From NCBI GenBank assembly GCA_958296225.1, contig OY282456.1, positions 3,664,768-3,728,767 on the forward strand: a stretch of DNA of 64,000 nucleotides. The letters are read 5' to 3'. The translations under genes were made by a program, and so were the position numbers. This DNA is from an uncultured Dehalococcoidia bacterium. GTDB taxonomy: Bacteria > Chloroflexota > Dehalococcoidia > Lucifugimonadales > UBA3495. Every line of letters starts with the position of its first letter. The first letter of the stretch is position 1. The notes beneath the pieces are model-generated. The model saw nothing but the letters and a program-made list of their open reading frames with translations. It was not told where the DNA came from and did not search any database. Positions 47,422 to 55,898 of this stretch are shown here, piece after piece.

Positions 47422-47941
47422 ATGGACGCTACTACCGCGATTGCCGTCGCCACCGGAATCGGCGTCGGTATCACGCTGATAGTGCTGATACTCAGAGGCA
47501 GCTTCATGTTGGGCAAGCTGGACAACAAGGTTGACAGTCTGGACAAAAAGTTGACGATCTAGACAAAAAAATTGACAGCAAGATTGACGGGCTGGACAAA
47601 AAATTGACAGAGAGATTGACAGCTTGGACAAAAAAATTGACAGCAAGTTTGACAGCCTGGACAAAAAGATTGACAGCAAGTTTGACGACCTGGACAAAAA
47701 GATTGACAGCAAGTTTGACGACCTGGACAAAAAGATTGACAGCAAGTTTGACGACCTGGACAAAAAGATTGACAGCAAGTTTGACGACCTGAACTCAAAG
47801 ATTGACAGCAAGTTTGACAGCCTGTCCGGCGAGATAGCCGCAATGCGCGCGGAAGTCCAGCAAACCAACCGGATACTGATGACCCTGGCCAATCACACTC
47901 ACGACGCCGACGGGCACATCATATTTACTGTCCCCCAGTGA
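47422..47941 (+). pseudogene. Membrane-anchored 11-residue-repeat protein broken by A-tract frameshifts
   Basis: ATG at 47422 (SD TGGAGGGA) encodes an N-terminal membrane helix (MDATTAIAVATGIGVGITLI) then LGKLDNKVDSLDKKL and stops at 47560-47562. The repeat continues in the other frames: adding one A to the run at 47544-47548 and one to the run at 47596-47601 restores a continuous DSKFDDLDKKI (11-residue, 33-bp) coiled coil to a normal C-terminus (VQQTNRILMTLANHTHDADG, ...TVPQ at 47941). Intact units nearby have AAAAAG or A7 at the same places. This could be phase variation, decay, or homopolymer sequencing error. Confidence 0.75.
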
Positions 47942-48040
47942 CGCCGCCCGCCCGCCGCCGATATGGAGCAGATGACGATACACACCGCGCAGCCACACGG
48001 CGCAGCGCGGGTTGCAGACCGGGTTGGCAGTCCAGTCAAA

Positions 48041-48628
48041 TTAGCCCGGCATAATCCCGGCAACTGCCAGCGCAATGTCGGGGAAGCGCCCCGGCGTAAG
48101 AATATCGCCGGCCCGGAGCGTCCGCACTTGCGCGTATTTACCATCCGCCGGCTCCGTATGGACTGCCACCGTGCGCTCCGGCAGCACGGCCAGCCAAACT
48201 TCGGGGATGCCGGCGCGGGCATACGCCGGCAGCTTTACGTTGCGGTCGTAGTTCACTGAGCCGCCCGCCACCTCAATCAGCAGCAGCGCATCCTCAGGGC
48301 CGGCCGCGCCGGATGCGTAAAAGTCGGCGCGCTCGTGCAGCGCTGCCAGGTCGGGTTGGGGCGAGCTCCGTTCGTGCAGCGCTATTGACCCCTGCACTCG
48401 CACGATAGCCCGTGTCCCGACGGTCGTAACCATCATTCTGGTAAGTATGTCCACCGCAGCGACGTGGCGGTTTCCTAAGGGGGCCATTGCGATTATCACT
48501 CCATCCGGCAGCTCCACCCGGTCATCATCCGTCAGGATGCCGGCCTCGCCCATGGCCAGGTATTCGGCCACGGTGAAACGGTACGGTTCGACCGCGCTGA
48601 GCGTGAGCGGTTTAGTCTGCGTCGTCAT
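48041..48628 (-). CDS. Uma2 family (DUF820) putative nuclease
   Basis: A 195-aa protein with the Uma2 PD-(D/E)xK-like layout: YRFTVAEYLAMGEAGILTDD, VELPDGVIIAMAPLGNRH, a SPQPDLAAL acidic position, ALLLIEVAGGSVNYDRNVKL (E-V and D...K) and PAYARAGIPEVWLAVLP. These proteins are numerous in Chloroflexota and Cyanobacteria; their target is unknown. I start it at the second ATG (48628), where family similarity begins. The frame could extend to 48661. Confidence 0.88.
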   Translation of the reverse strand: MTTQTKPLTLSAVEPYRFTVAEYLAMGEAGILTDDDRVELPDGVIIAMAPLGNRHVAAVDILTRMMVTTVGTRAIVRVQGSIALHERSSPQPDLAALHERADFYASGAAGPEDALLLIEVAGGSVNYDRNVKLPAYARAGIPEVWLAVLPERTVAVHTEPADGKYAQVRTLRAGDILTPGRFPDIALAVAGIMPG

Positions 48629-48672
48629 AACGCTTTTCTGTGCCACCGGAGCAGCTGCCACCGGCGCCGTGG

Positions 48673-49839
48673 CTATAGCCCCCGCACCATGGCGTCCAAA
48701 CTCTCCAGCGCCCGGCTGATATTCTCCTGGCTGTTGGCGTAGGAAAGCCGCACGTACCCCTCGCCGAACTCCCCGAACGCCGCACCGGACAGCAGCGCCA
48801 CGCCGGCCTCCTGCATCGCCCGCTCCTCAAATTCGGCGCTGCTCAGCCCGGTTTCCTTGATGCTGGGGAAGGCGTAGAACGCGCCTTCCGGCTCGGGGCA
48901 GTTAATGCCCGGTATAGATTGCAGCCCGTCGGCGATGAGGCGGCGGCGGCGGGCGAACTCGGCCGCCATTTCCTGCACTGCGTCCTGCGGCCCGTCCAGC
49001 GCGGCCACGCCGGCCAGCTGGCTGAACGATGCGGCGCAGGATACGCTGTTGGTCGCCAGCCGCGATACGTGGGGCACCAGTTCCTCCGGCATAATCCCGT
49101 AGCCCAGCCGCCAGCCCGTCATCGCGTAACTCTTGGAAAAACCGTCCAGGATGATGGTGCGTTCCGCCATCCCCGGCAGCGCGGCGATGCTGTGGTGTGC
49201 GCCGGAGTACAGGATGTCCTTGTAAATCTCATCCGACATCACGTACAGATCCGGGTGGCTCCGCACCACGTCGGCGATGGTTTCCAGCTCAGCCAGCGTG
49301 AATGCCGAGCCGCAGGGGTTCTCCGGCGAGTTGATGATGAGCAGCCGGGTGCGTTCGTTCACCATCCCGGACAGGCCGCTCAAGTCGGGATGATAGGCCC
49401 GCTCCTCCAGCAGCTGCATCGGCACGGCGGTCGCCCCGCTGAACTCAATCATCGACTCGTAGATGGGGAAACCGGGGTTGGGATAGATGACCTCGGCGCC
49501 GGCCTCGGCAATCGCCAGCAGCACGTAGAACATGATGGGTTTCGCGCCGGGCGTAACCACCACCTGCTCCCAATCGGTGTCGATGCCGCGCACCTCCCGG
49601 CTGTTGCGCGCCACGGCCTGGCGCAACTCCGGCAGCCCCGGCGTGGGGCCGTAGTGGGTGTAGCCGTCCTGCAACGCTTTGACGCCCGCCGCAACGATAT
49701 GGGCCGGCGTCTCAAAGTCGGGTTCGCCAATTTCCAGGTGGACAATCTCCCGTCCCTGGGCCTCCAGCGCCCGCGCTTTCGCCAGCACCTCAAAGGCGGA
49801 TTCGGTTCCCAAACGGCTCATACGGGTGGCAATGGTCAT
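48673..49839 (-). CDS. Class I/II PLP-dependent aminotransferase
   Basis: A 388-aa fold-type I aminotransferase, aspartate/alanine-aminotransferase-like. It shows EIVHLEIGEPDFETPAHIVA, YTHYGPTPGLPELRQAVAR, PGAKPIMFYVLLAI, PNPGFPIYESMI, INSPENPCGSAFTLAELETI (N for PLP), YVMSDEIYKDI (D/Y) and the Schiff-base Lys in LDGFSKSYAMTGWRLGYG. It ends with the substrate-carboxylate Arg in GYVRLSYANSQENI. GGAAGGATG lies before the ATG at 49839. The 207 bp upstream separate it from a divergent gene. Confidence 0.95.
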   Translation of the reverse strand: MTIATRMSRLGTESAFEVLAKARALEAQGREIVHLEIGEPDFETPAHIVAAGVKALQDGYTHYGPTPGLPELRQAVARNSREVRGIDTDWEQVVVTPGAKPIMFYVLLAIAEAGAEVIYPNPGFPIYESMIEFSGATAVPMQLLEERAYHPDLSGLSGMVNERTRLLIINSPENPCGSAFTLAELETIADVVRSHPDLYVMSDEIYKDILYSGAHHSIAALPGMAERTIILDGFSKSYAMTGWRLGYGIMPEELVPHVSRLATNSVSCAASFSQLAGVAALDGPQDAVQEMAAEFARRRRLIADGLQSIPGINCPEPEGAFYAFPSIKETGLSSAEFEERAMQEAGVALLSGAAFGEFGEGYVRLSYANSQENISRALESLDAMVRGL

Positions 49840-50049
49840 AACTCGGCATCCTTCCGGAAAATATTGGCAACTTGGCCCCGGCGCTGCCGGCAAGATTACC
49901 ACATCCCGAAACCCGCTGCCGCGCTGCCCTCAGCACGGCCCGCCGGAAGCCGCCGGACAACATCGGCCCCGGAACGGATGGCAGCCCGGCGATATGCTGG
50001 TAGAATAGTCGCCAGCAACACTGGAGCAAGCACAAACAGCAGGAGGGGC

Positions 50050-50745
50050 ATGATGAGCATTTTCAGGCGGCGCCGGCGAGAATCGGACGACGATAACGCC
50101 GCAGAAAACCGGGGCGGCAAAGTCCGGGCACCCCAGCAGTTCACCCCCATCCCCTGCCTGGACGGCCTGGTCTGGATTGAGGACAGCTGCCTGCACAAGT
50201 CGGGCATTGACACCAGCCGGTCCTTCCGCCTGCCGCTCAACGACGTGTCGGACATCATCGCCGACTGGGATTTTTTCAAGGAAAACCCCACGCGCGCCGA
50301 AACCAAGATAATGGTGCAGGGGCCGGTGGGCCTGGTGCGCGCCAGCTTCGGAGCGTTACAGTATTCCGGGATGATTAGCCTGGCCGCCCATCTGCATCAC
50401 GTTTATACCGAAGAGGAAACCACCGAGCTGGGCGAGATGCGCACCGACACCCCGGAAATGGTCGGCCCCTTCCAGTGCCGCCGCGGTATGATGTGGGCCG
50501 ACCGCGACTTCGTTTATCTGGGCAAGTCCGTGTCCGCCGACTCCGCCCGCGTCCCAATGTCCACCATCGACGGCGTAAAAGCCCATTGGGACCGCTCCAT
50601 CGTCAATAACGGCCGCCGCATCCGCCTGGACGTGTTCAGCCGCCTGGGCGGGCTGATGGGTTCGGAGTTTTCGGTCAAGCAGGCATCGGGCGTATTCACC
50701 CTGGTCAACTACGTCAACCAGCTGCGGACGGCGCCGGCGCAATAA
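50050..50745 (+). CDS. Hypothetical protein with two related halves
   Basis: A 231-aa protein of unknown family. It starts MMSIFRRRRRESDDDNAAEN behind AGGAGGGGC. Two segments have a similar plan: FTPIPCLDGLVWIEDSCLHK...SRSFRLPLNDVSDIIADW, and VGPFQCRRGMMWADRDFVYL...SARVPMSTIDGVKAHW. Each is a strand, an aromatic/Asp turn, then 'xxPLxxVxxIxAxW', suggesting a duplicated PH- or Tudor-like beta domain. It may be cytoplasmic. It is followed 1 nt later by a toxin remnant. Confidence 0.65.
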   Translation: MMSIFRRRRRESDDDNAAENRGGKVRAPQQFTPIPCLDGLVWIEDSCLHKSGIDTSRSFRLPLNDVSDIIADWDFFKENPTRAETKIMVQGPVGLVRASFGALQYSGMISLAAHLHHVYTEEETTELGEMRTDTPEMVGPFQCRRGMMWADRDFVYLGKSVSADSARVPMSTIDGVKAHWDRSIVNNGRRIRLDVFSRLGGLMGSEFSVKQASGVFTLVNYVNQLRTAPAQ

Positions 50746-50746
50746 G

Positions 50747-50845
50747 TTGTGGCTGCTTCACGGTGGCGACAAGAACAATCACCGGGAACAGCAGCGGGAC
50801 ATTGCCAGGGTCAAAGGCTACTGGCAAGATTATCAAAAAAAGTGA
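50747..50845 (+). pseudogene. C-terminal remnant of a RelE/HigB-type toxin
   Basis: Reading from TTG at 50747 gives LWLLHGGDKNNHREQQRDIA, then RVKGYWQDYQKK and stop. This matches the last 30 residues of small RelE/HigB addiction-module toxins ('LLCGGDKS-QxxDIxxAxxYWxDY'). The first two thirds of the toxin are absent. An antitoxin-like gene follows 5 nt later, the usual order for higBA. Confidence 0.6.
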
Positions 50846-50850
50846 ACGCT

Positions 50851-51057
50851 ATGGACGGATACACCAGAATGGTACGTGAACGAGCGGAGCGGGGCCCCGA
50901 GTTTTACCAACTGCGTTACGAACAGGCATTGTCGCATCTTGCTGCCGGCAAAGACCAGGACTGCGAAATTGCGCGCCGTATTCTGCGGGAACAGCTGGGC
51001 ATCGCCGGTGACGAAGTGGCCCGCATTATTGACGAGGCGGCGCTTTCGCCGGCATAG
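50851..51057 (+). CDS. Antitoxin-like small protein
   Basis: A 68-aa protein: MDGYTRMVRERAERGPEFYQ, then LRYEQALSHLAAGKDQDCEI and ARRILREQLGIAGDEVARII. The N-terminal half follows the pattern of addiction-module antidotes paired with RelE/HigB toxins (RAxRDPxF...LLxGDxxxAKxxLR), but the usual HTH after it is short or missing. Without its toxin it may be an orphan. Confidence 0.5.
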   Translation: MDGYTRMVRERAERGPEFYQLRYEQALSHLAAGKDQDCEIARRILREQLGIAGDEVARIIDEAALSPA

Positions 51058-51114
51058 GCTTCACAGCTAACGCCGGCCGCGCGCTCTCTCCGGGCCAAGG
51101 TATGGAGGAAGACC

Positions 51115-51414
51115 ATGGCACGAGGCATGAATAACCTGCAAAGAGAGTTTGAGACGGAGCCGGTCGTGAAGTACTTTCCTGAGACGCAATGGCTGTGGAT
51201 TGACAGCGGTAAGCCACTTGGAGAAGGGGAAACAATCGCAAACGGGGTTGTTGTCTTTTACGGCAAAGGGGATGCTACGCAGGCTGAGGGGATTCGCATT
51301 GAATTTGCCGAAGACGTGCTCAAGCCGTTCGTGGATGCAATCCTGGCCAAGTACGGTATGAATCCGGCGCCACGGCGCGAAGATGGCAAAGCGACCGTGC
51401 CGAAGCCGCTCTGA
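51115..51414 (+). CDS. Hypothetical protein
   Basis: A 99-aa protein of unknown family: MARGMNNLQREFETEPVVKY, a FPETQWLWIDSGKPLGEGET strand pair, then VVFYGKGDATQAEGIRIEFA and a C-terminal helix DVLKPFVDAILAKYG. It looks like a small alpha/beta fold with normal codon use. AAGGTATGGAGGAAG precedes the ATG. It lies between TA remnants and a methyltransferase; function cannot be assigned. Confidence 0.6.
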   Translation: MARGMNNLQREFETEPVVKYFPETQWLWIDSGKPLGEGETIANGVVVFYGKGDATQAEGIRIEFAEDVLKPFVDAILAKYGMNPAPRREDGKATVPKPL

Positions 51415-51531
51415 ACCGCATCCGCATCAAGTACGAAAACGCGGCCCAAGCTCGCAACCCATCCCGGCTGAGCAAATCCGGGAGGCGTTGGCATTGCGGC
51501 TGCATCCGGTTCCGGGCCACGGAAAACGCCG

Positions 51532-52923
51532 ATGTCCAACGTCGCTAACCGCACCATCTTTATCCGGGACAACCTGGAGGTGATGCGCGGCGTCAACTCC
51601 GCCAGCGTTGACCTCATCTATCTCGACCCGCCGTTCAACTCCAAGCGGATGTTCGAGGCCCCCATCGGCAGCCGGGCGGCCGGCGCCGCGTTCAAGGACG
51701 CCTGGACTCTGGACGACGTAAAAGAGGAATGGGTTACGCAGATTGAGGACGACCACCCGGCTCTGGCCCACATCATCACCGCCGCCGGCAAGGCCCACTC
51801 CGAGGGAATGCAAGCCTACCTCACCTGGATGACCGTCCGCCTGATGGAAATGCAGCGCGTTCTCAAACCAACCGGCAGCGTCTATCTGCACTGCGACCCC
51901 ACCGCCGCGCACTACTTGAAAGCGGCGATGGATGCCGTGTTCGGTTCGGATAATTTCCGCAGCGAAATTACCTGGAAACGCACTACTACACACAGCGATT
52001 CCAAGAATTGGGCGAATGTCAACGACATTATCTTTTACTACGCGATGAGCGACAACTACCTCTGGAATCCGCAACACGGTAAATACGACCCGGAGTATGT
52101 GCATACCAAATACCGTTACGACGACGATGACGGCAGAGGCCCTTATACGCTGGACAATATGACCAGCCCAAACCTGCGCCCCAATATGATGTACGAGTGG
52201 CAAGGCCACGCTTCACCGCCCCGGGGCTGGCGCTATTCGATGGAAACTATGACCCGCCTGGACAGCGAAGGGCGCATCCGGTATCCCGACTCCAAGCGGA
52301 AACGTCCCCGGCTCAAGCGTTATCTCAACGAAATGCCGGGGCGTATTCTGGACAACCTCTGGACGGACATTGCGCCGGTTAATTCCCAGGCCAAAGAGCG
52401 CACCAATTACCCGACCCAAAAGCCGCTGGCCCTGTTGGAGCGCATCATCAAGGCGTCGTCCGACGCGGGCGACCTGGTGCTGGACCCGTTCTGCGGCTGC
52501 GCCACCGCCTGCATCGCCGCCGAGCGGCTGGGCCGGCAGTGGATTGGCGTTGACATCTCGGAGAAAGCCTACGAACTGGTCATCGAGCGGATGCGCCGGG
52601 AAGTGAGCCTGGGCGACGCCGACCTGCCCGCGCTGTTCGGCAGCGTAAGCCACCGGACGGACGCGCCGAAACGCACCGACGCCGCCGCGCCCCGCCGTTC
52701 CCGCAACATCAAGGAAAGGCTCTACATTGCCCAAAGCCGGCGCTGCGCCGGCTGCCGGATTGAACTGCCGGCCCGCCTGCTGGAACTGGACCACATCACG
52801 CCCCGCTCCAAAGGCGGCCCCGACGTTGACGCCAACCTGCAGCTGCTCTGCGGCTGGTGCAACCGCACCAAAGGGGCGCGCAGCAACGACTACCTGCGGG
52901 AACGACTGAGCCGCGCCGTGTAA
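51532..52923 (+). CDS. DNA methyltransferase (beta class) fused to HNH nuclease domain
   Basis: A 463-aa protein. Motif IV (LIYLDPPFNSKRMF) comes first, near residues 29-42, and motif I (VLDPFCGCATACIAAERLG) near residues 320-338, the order of beta-class N6-adenine/N4-cytosine methyltransferases; NYPTQKPLALLERIIKAS is the usual block before motif I. After about residue 390 an HNH domain appears: CAGCRIELPARLLELDHITP, then RSKGGPDVDANLQLLCGWCN with two CxxC pairs and DHI. This combines modification and a possible cutting domain in one chain. Recognition sequence is unknown; no separate restriction gene is adjacent. Confidence 0.92.
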   Translation: MSNVANRTIFIRDNLEVMRGVNSASVDLIYLDPPFNSKRMFEAPIGSRAAGAAFKDAWTLDDVKEEWVTQIEDDHPALAHIITAAGKAHSEGMQAYLTWMTVRLMEMQRVLKPTGSVYLHCDPTAAHYLKAAMDAVFGSDNFRSEITWKRTTTHSDSKNWANVNDIIFYYAMSDNYLWNPQHGKYDPEYVHTKYRYDDDDGRGPYTLDNMTSPNLRPNMMYEWQGHASPPRGWRYSMETMTRLDSEGRIRYPDSKRKRPRLKRYLNEMPGRILDNLWTDIAPVNSQAKERTNYPTQKPLALLERIIKASSDAGDLVLDPFCGCATACIAAERLGRQWIGVDISEKAYELVIERMRREVSLGDADLPALFGSVSHRTDAPKRTDAAAPRRSRNIKERLYIAQSRRCAGCRIELPARLLELDHITPRSKGGPDVDANLQLLCGWCNRTKGARSNDYLRERLSRAV

Positions 52924-53116
52924 CGCGCCGCCCCGGCCGCAACCACCAAACCTATGCCCTGTGATTCCGCAGTCCCCGTTTTATAGTCCATTGGGAAAGA
53001 GAGCCGGCAGCTCAATAATGCGCTATGACGCATTACCCGCTGAACCGCGTCATGCCGGGCCGTCGGCTATGCTATTATTAGACAGTGAAGCGCCCCGACA
53101 AACTGGAGGTGTGAAG

Positions 53117-53431
53117 ATGATGACGGCACAAGGCAAGATGACCGGTGAGGAAAGGGAGCGCCGCGCTTTGGAAATCTATGATGCCCAAATCCGCCACCTG
53201 ATTGGCCCGGAGGATGAGGCCAAGTTTGTCAAGGTTGATGTCCTCACCGGCGATTACGAAATTAGCGACAATCCGGCCATTGCCGGGCGCATACTTCGTA
53301 CCCGCCGGCCGGGCTCAGTTATCCATACCATCCAGGGCCACCAGACCCGCATTATCAAGCTGCGCAGCCCGCGCCGGATGATACGCAAAAAATCGCCCTC
53401 GCCTACAGTGGCGGCCTTGACACCTCCGTAG
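53117..53431 (+). CDS. Small protein of the retropepsin-associated module, copy 1
   Basis: A 104-aa protein: [54 protein letters not shown], then [20 protein letters not shown]. This matches small proteins I recall beside retropepsin-like proteases. Its last 14 or so codons run into DNA copied from argG, so the natural C-terminus (compare [14 protein letters not shown] in copy 2) has been replaced by [24 protein letters not shown] lies upstream. Confidence 0.75.
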   Translation: MMTAQGKMTGEERERRALEIYDAQIRHLIGPEDEAKFVKVDVLTGDYEISDNPAIAGRILRTRRPGSVIHTIQGHQTRIIKLRSPRRMIRKKSPSPTVAALTPP

Positions 53432-53486
53432 CCGTGCCTTGGCTGCAGGAAAACTACACCGCCGACGTGATTATCTGCACCATCAG
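53386..53486 (+). repeat. Duplicated 5' fragment of argG
   Basis: About 100 bp here match 54229-54330 at the start of argG almost base for base (for example CTCGCCTACAGTGGCGGCCT is shared), with a few changes. There is no reading frame for it here. It marks an old tandem duplication. Confidence 0.9.
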
Positions 53487-53503
53487 CAGCGGAGGTGAAA
53501 ACT

Positions 53504-53791
53504 ATGAGCAAGCGCAGTGAAATCCCTTACTGGGAAAAAGAACGTCGCGGCCAGGCCATCTACGACGCCCAAATCCGCCATCTGATTGGCCCGGCCGACG
53601 AGGACAAGTACGTGCTTGTTGACATACTCACCGGCGACTATGAAATCGACCATCGGGCCGCCCCGGCGAGAATCAAACTGCGCGCGCTCCGGCCGGATGC
53701 GGTCATCCTCACGATGCGCCGCCACCAACCTTACGTTGGGCGACTGCGCAGCCCGCGTCGCATCGAACGCAAGGCAAAGACAGCTCAGTAA
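53504..53791 (+). CDS. Small protein of the retropepsin-associated module, copy 2
   Basis: A 95-aa paralogue of the previous small protein: [87 protein letters not shown] sits 6 nt before the ATG. Its stop codon overlaps the protease ATG by one base (TAATG), so the two are coupled. It may act as partner or substrate of the protease, which is inference. Confidence 0.8.
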   Translation: MSKRSEIPYWEKERRGQAIYDAQIRHLIGPADEDKYVLVDILTGDYEIDHRAAPARIKLRALRPDAVILTMRRHQPYVGRLRSPRRIERKAKTAQ

Positions 53792-54189
53792 TGCACTACG
53801 GCACGGTCAACGACGGTATTGAAGCCATTGTTACCCTTACCGCGCTGGGTAATAATGACGCAACCGAACGCATCGCTTTTATCATAGACACCGGCCTTAC
53901 TGAGGAGGCAATCCTGCCGCAAGAAATCATCGACCGGCTCAATCTGCCAGCGGTCGACGGTGATGATAATGATGACAGCTTTAGAATCACTTTGGCCGAC
54001 GGTTCGACCGCCATCCCCAGTGTATATACCACTCGAATTCTGTGGCATGATCGGCTGAGAGAAGTTCAAGTTGTCGCCCTCGGCCCCGACCCGCTCATCG
54101 GAATGGGCCTGCTCCGCGGCTGCAACATCAATGTTGACGCTGTTCCCGGCGGCCTGGTAACTATCACCGAGCTATCCGTTCCATCCTGA
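53791..54189 (+). CDS. Clan AA (retropepsin-like) aspartic protease
   Basis: A 132-aa single-domain aspartic protease-like protein. The catalytic DTG lies in RIAFIIDTGLTEEAILPQEI (residues 29-48). A second conserved turn, LGPDPLIGMGLLRGCNINVD, matches the family's hydrophobic-Gly-Met-x-Leu-Leu end. As in retroviral proteases, a homodimer would form the active site. TAATG coupling to the small protein suggests a two-gene module. Function in bacteria is unproven. Confidence 0.85.
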   Translation: MHYGTVNDGIEAIVTLTALGNNDATERIAFIIDTGLTEEAILPQEIIDRLNLPAVDGDDNDDSFRITLADGSTAIPSVYTTRILWHDRLREVQVVALGPDPLIGMGLLRGCNINVDAVPGGLVTITELSVPS

Positions 54190-54217
54190 TGCGACTATCA
54201 AGGAGTAGATGCAACCA

Positions 54218-55408
54218 ATGCCCCGCCAGAAAATCGTCCTCGCCTACAGTGGCGGCCTTGACACCTCCGTAGCCGTGCCCTGGCTGCGGGAAAACTACAA
54301 CGCCGACGTGATTACCTGCACCATCGACCTGGGCATGGTGGACCTGGAAACCATCCGCCAGCGCGCCTACGCCGTGGGCGCAACGGAAGCCATAACGGTC
54401 GATGGGCGCGCGACTTTGGTCAGCGAATTCCTCTGGCCCGCCCTGCGCGCCGGCGCGATTTACGAGGGGCAGTATCCTTTGGCTACCGCTCTGGGCCGCC
54501 CCCTCATCGCCCGCTACCTGGCCGAGGCGGCGCGCCAGCACGGCGCCGACGCCGTGGCCCACGGCTGCACCGGCAAGGGCAACGACCAGGTGCGTATCGA
54601 AATCGGCGTGTCGGCATTGGCTCCCGGCGTGGCACTCATCGCCCCCATCCGCGAGTGGGGGATGAACCGGGAGGACGAAGTGCAGTATGCCCGCCAGCGC
54701 AACCTGCCCATCGCCCCGTCCAACAGCAAGTACAGCACCGACGAAAACCTGTGGGGCCGCAGCGCCGAGGCCGGCGAGCTGGAAGACCCCTGGGTGGAGC
54801 CTCCCGAAGACGCCTACGAGTGGACGGTCAGTCCCGCCGCCGCCCCCGACGAACCCGCCTACGTAGAGCTGCGTTTCGAGGCCGGCATCCCCACCGCCGT
54901 TGACGGCGAGACGATGAGCGGCGTTGACCTCATCGCCCACCTCAACCGCCTGGCTGGCGCCCACGGCATCGGCCGCATTGACCACGTGGAAAACCGTCTG
55001 GTGGGCATCAAAAGCCGCGAGGTGTACGAATCCCCGGCGGCGGCGCTGCTCCACGCCGCCCATCGCGCCCTGGAAACCATGACCCTGTCCCGCGAGCAAA
55101 GCCGTCTCAAGGAGCGCATCGCCCAGGAATATGCCGAACTGGTGTACAACGGCCTCTGGTACACCGCCCACCGCCGCGACCTGGACGCCTACGTGGACAG
55201 CACGCAACGCCACGTAACCGGCGCCGTGCGCCTCCGCCTGCACAAAGGCTCCGGCGTAGTGGTGGGCCGCACCGCCGACCGCCCCCTCTACAACTACGGC
55301 CTGGCCACCTACGACCGCGCCGACGAGTTCGACCACACCGCCGCCAAAGGCTTCATCGACATCTACGGCCTGCCCGTAAGGACGCAGAACCGGCAGCAGG
55401 GCGAGTGA
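54218..55408 (+). CDS. argG: Argininosuccinate synthase
   Basis: A 396-aa ArgG joining citrulline and aspartate with ATP in arginine synthesis. The N-terminal PP-loop is [56 protein letters not shown] and APIREWGMNREDEVQYA are family blocks, as are SKYSTDENLWGRSAEAGELE and the GIGRIDHVENRLVGIKSREV region. I chose ATG 54218 (MPRQKIVLAYSGG); an ATG at 54209 is only 3 nt from AAGGAG. No other arg genes are nearby. Its first 100 bp exist a second time at 53386-53486. Confidence 0.96.
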   Translation: MPRQKIVLAYSGGLDTSVAVPWLRENYNADVITCTIDLGMVDLETIRQRAYAVGATEAITVDGRATLVSEFLWPALRAGAIYEGQYPLATALGRPLIARYLAEAARQHGADAVAHGCTGKGNDQVRIEIGVSALAPGVALIAPIREWGMNREDEVQYARQRNLPIAPSNSKYSTDENLWGRSAEAGELEDPWVEPPEDAYEWTVSPAAAPDEPAYVELRFEAGIPTAVDGETMSGVDLIAHLNRLAGAHGIGRIDHVENRLVGIKSREVYESPAAALLHAAHRALETMTLSREQSRLKERIAQEYAELVYNGLWYTAHRRDLDAYVDSTQRHVTGAVRLRLHKGSGVVVGRTADRPLYNYGLATYDRADEFDHTAAKGFIDIYGLPVRTQNRQQGE

Positions 55409-55448
55409 TTCGCCGCCGGGGATGCGGCAGAACAACAGGAGGCAACGG

Positions 55449-55892
55449 ATGATACGGCTAACGGAAGAGATGGCGAGGTTGATTAATAGCGCGCGCGATG
55501 ACGGGTACCCCTGCATCGTGGGCACGGCTTCCGGCGACGGCACCCCCAACTGTGGCTACATCGGCACGGTGCTGACCGTCGGCGACGACTCCCTCATTTA
55601 CCGGGACCGCACCGGACGGGTTCCCCTGGAGCACGTTGAGGACAATCCCAAGGTCATTGTCCTTTTCCGCAACACCGGGAGCGATGCGGGCTGGAAGTTC
55701 CGGTGCACCGCCAGCGTCTATCGGGAAGGAGCGGTATTCGATGAAATGAGCGACCGCCTGCTTCAGTCGGGGCTGGTAACGGAGCGCTATCTCCAGGGCG
55801 GCCGGGGGGCCATCGTGGTATTGCAGATTGACCAGGTGCTAACGCTGTTCGGGGAAGTGCTGCAAGAGCGCGTCCCCGGACAGCGCTGGTAG
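55449..55892 (+). CDS. Pyridoxamine 5'-phosphate oxidase-like FMN-binding protein
   Basis: A 147-aa split-barrel protein: MIRLTEEMARLINSARDDGY, PCIVGTASGDGTPNCGYIGT (FMN phosphate side), LIYRDRTGRVPLEHVEDNPK and VIVLFRNTGSDAGWKFRCTA SV. The length and pattern fit PNPOx-like or general stress (Ydcg-type) FMN/F420 proteins. The substrate is unknown. ACAGGAGG sits 7 nt before the ATG. It is followed by a convergent gene. Confidence 0.85.
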   Translation: MIRLTEEMARLINSARDDGYPCIVGTASGDGTPNCGYIGTVLTVGDDSLIYRDRTGRVPLEHVEDNPKVIVLFRNTGSDAGWKFRCTASVYREGAVFDEMSDRLLQSGLVTERYLQGGRGAIVVLQIDQVLTLFGEVLQERVPGQRW

Positions 55893-55898
55893 GGCCGG

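Noticed and set aside
47563-47820. Possible CRISPR or satellite repeat
   Set aside because: The repeat is coding-like (11-residue period) with no unique spacers.
48919-50049. N-terminal extension of the frame that ends at 50745
   Set aside because: It would be antisense to the aminotransferase gene; a strong SD precedes the ATG at 50050.
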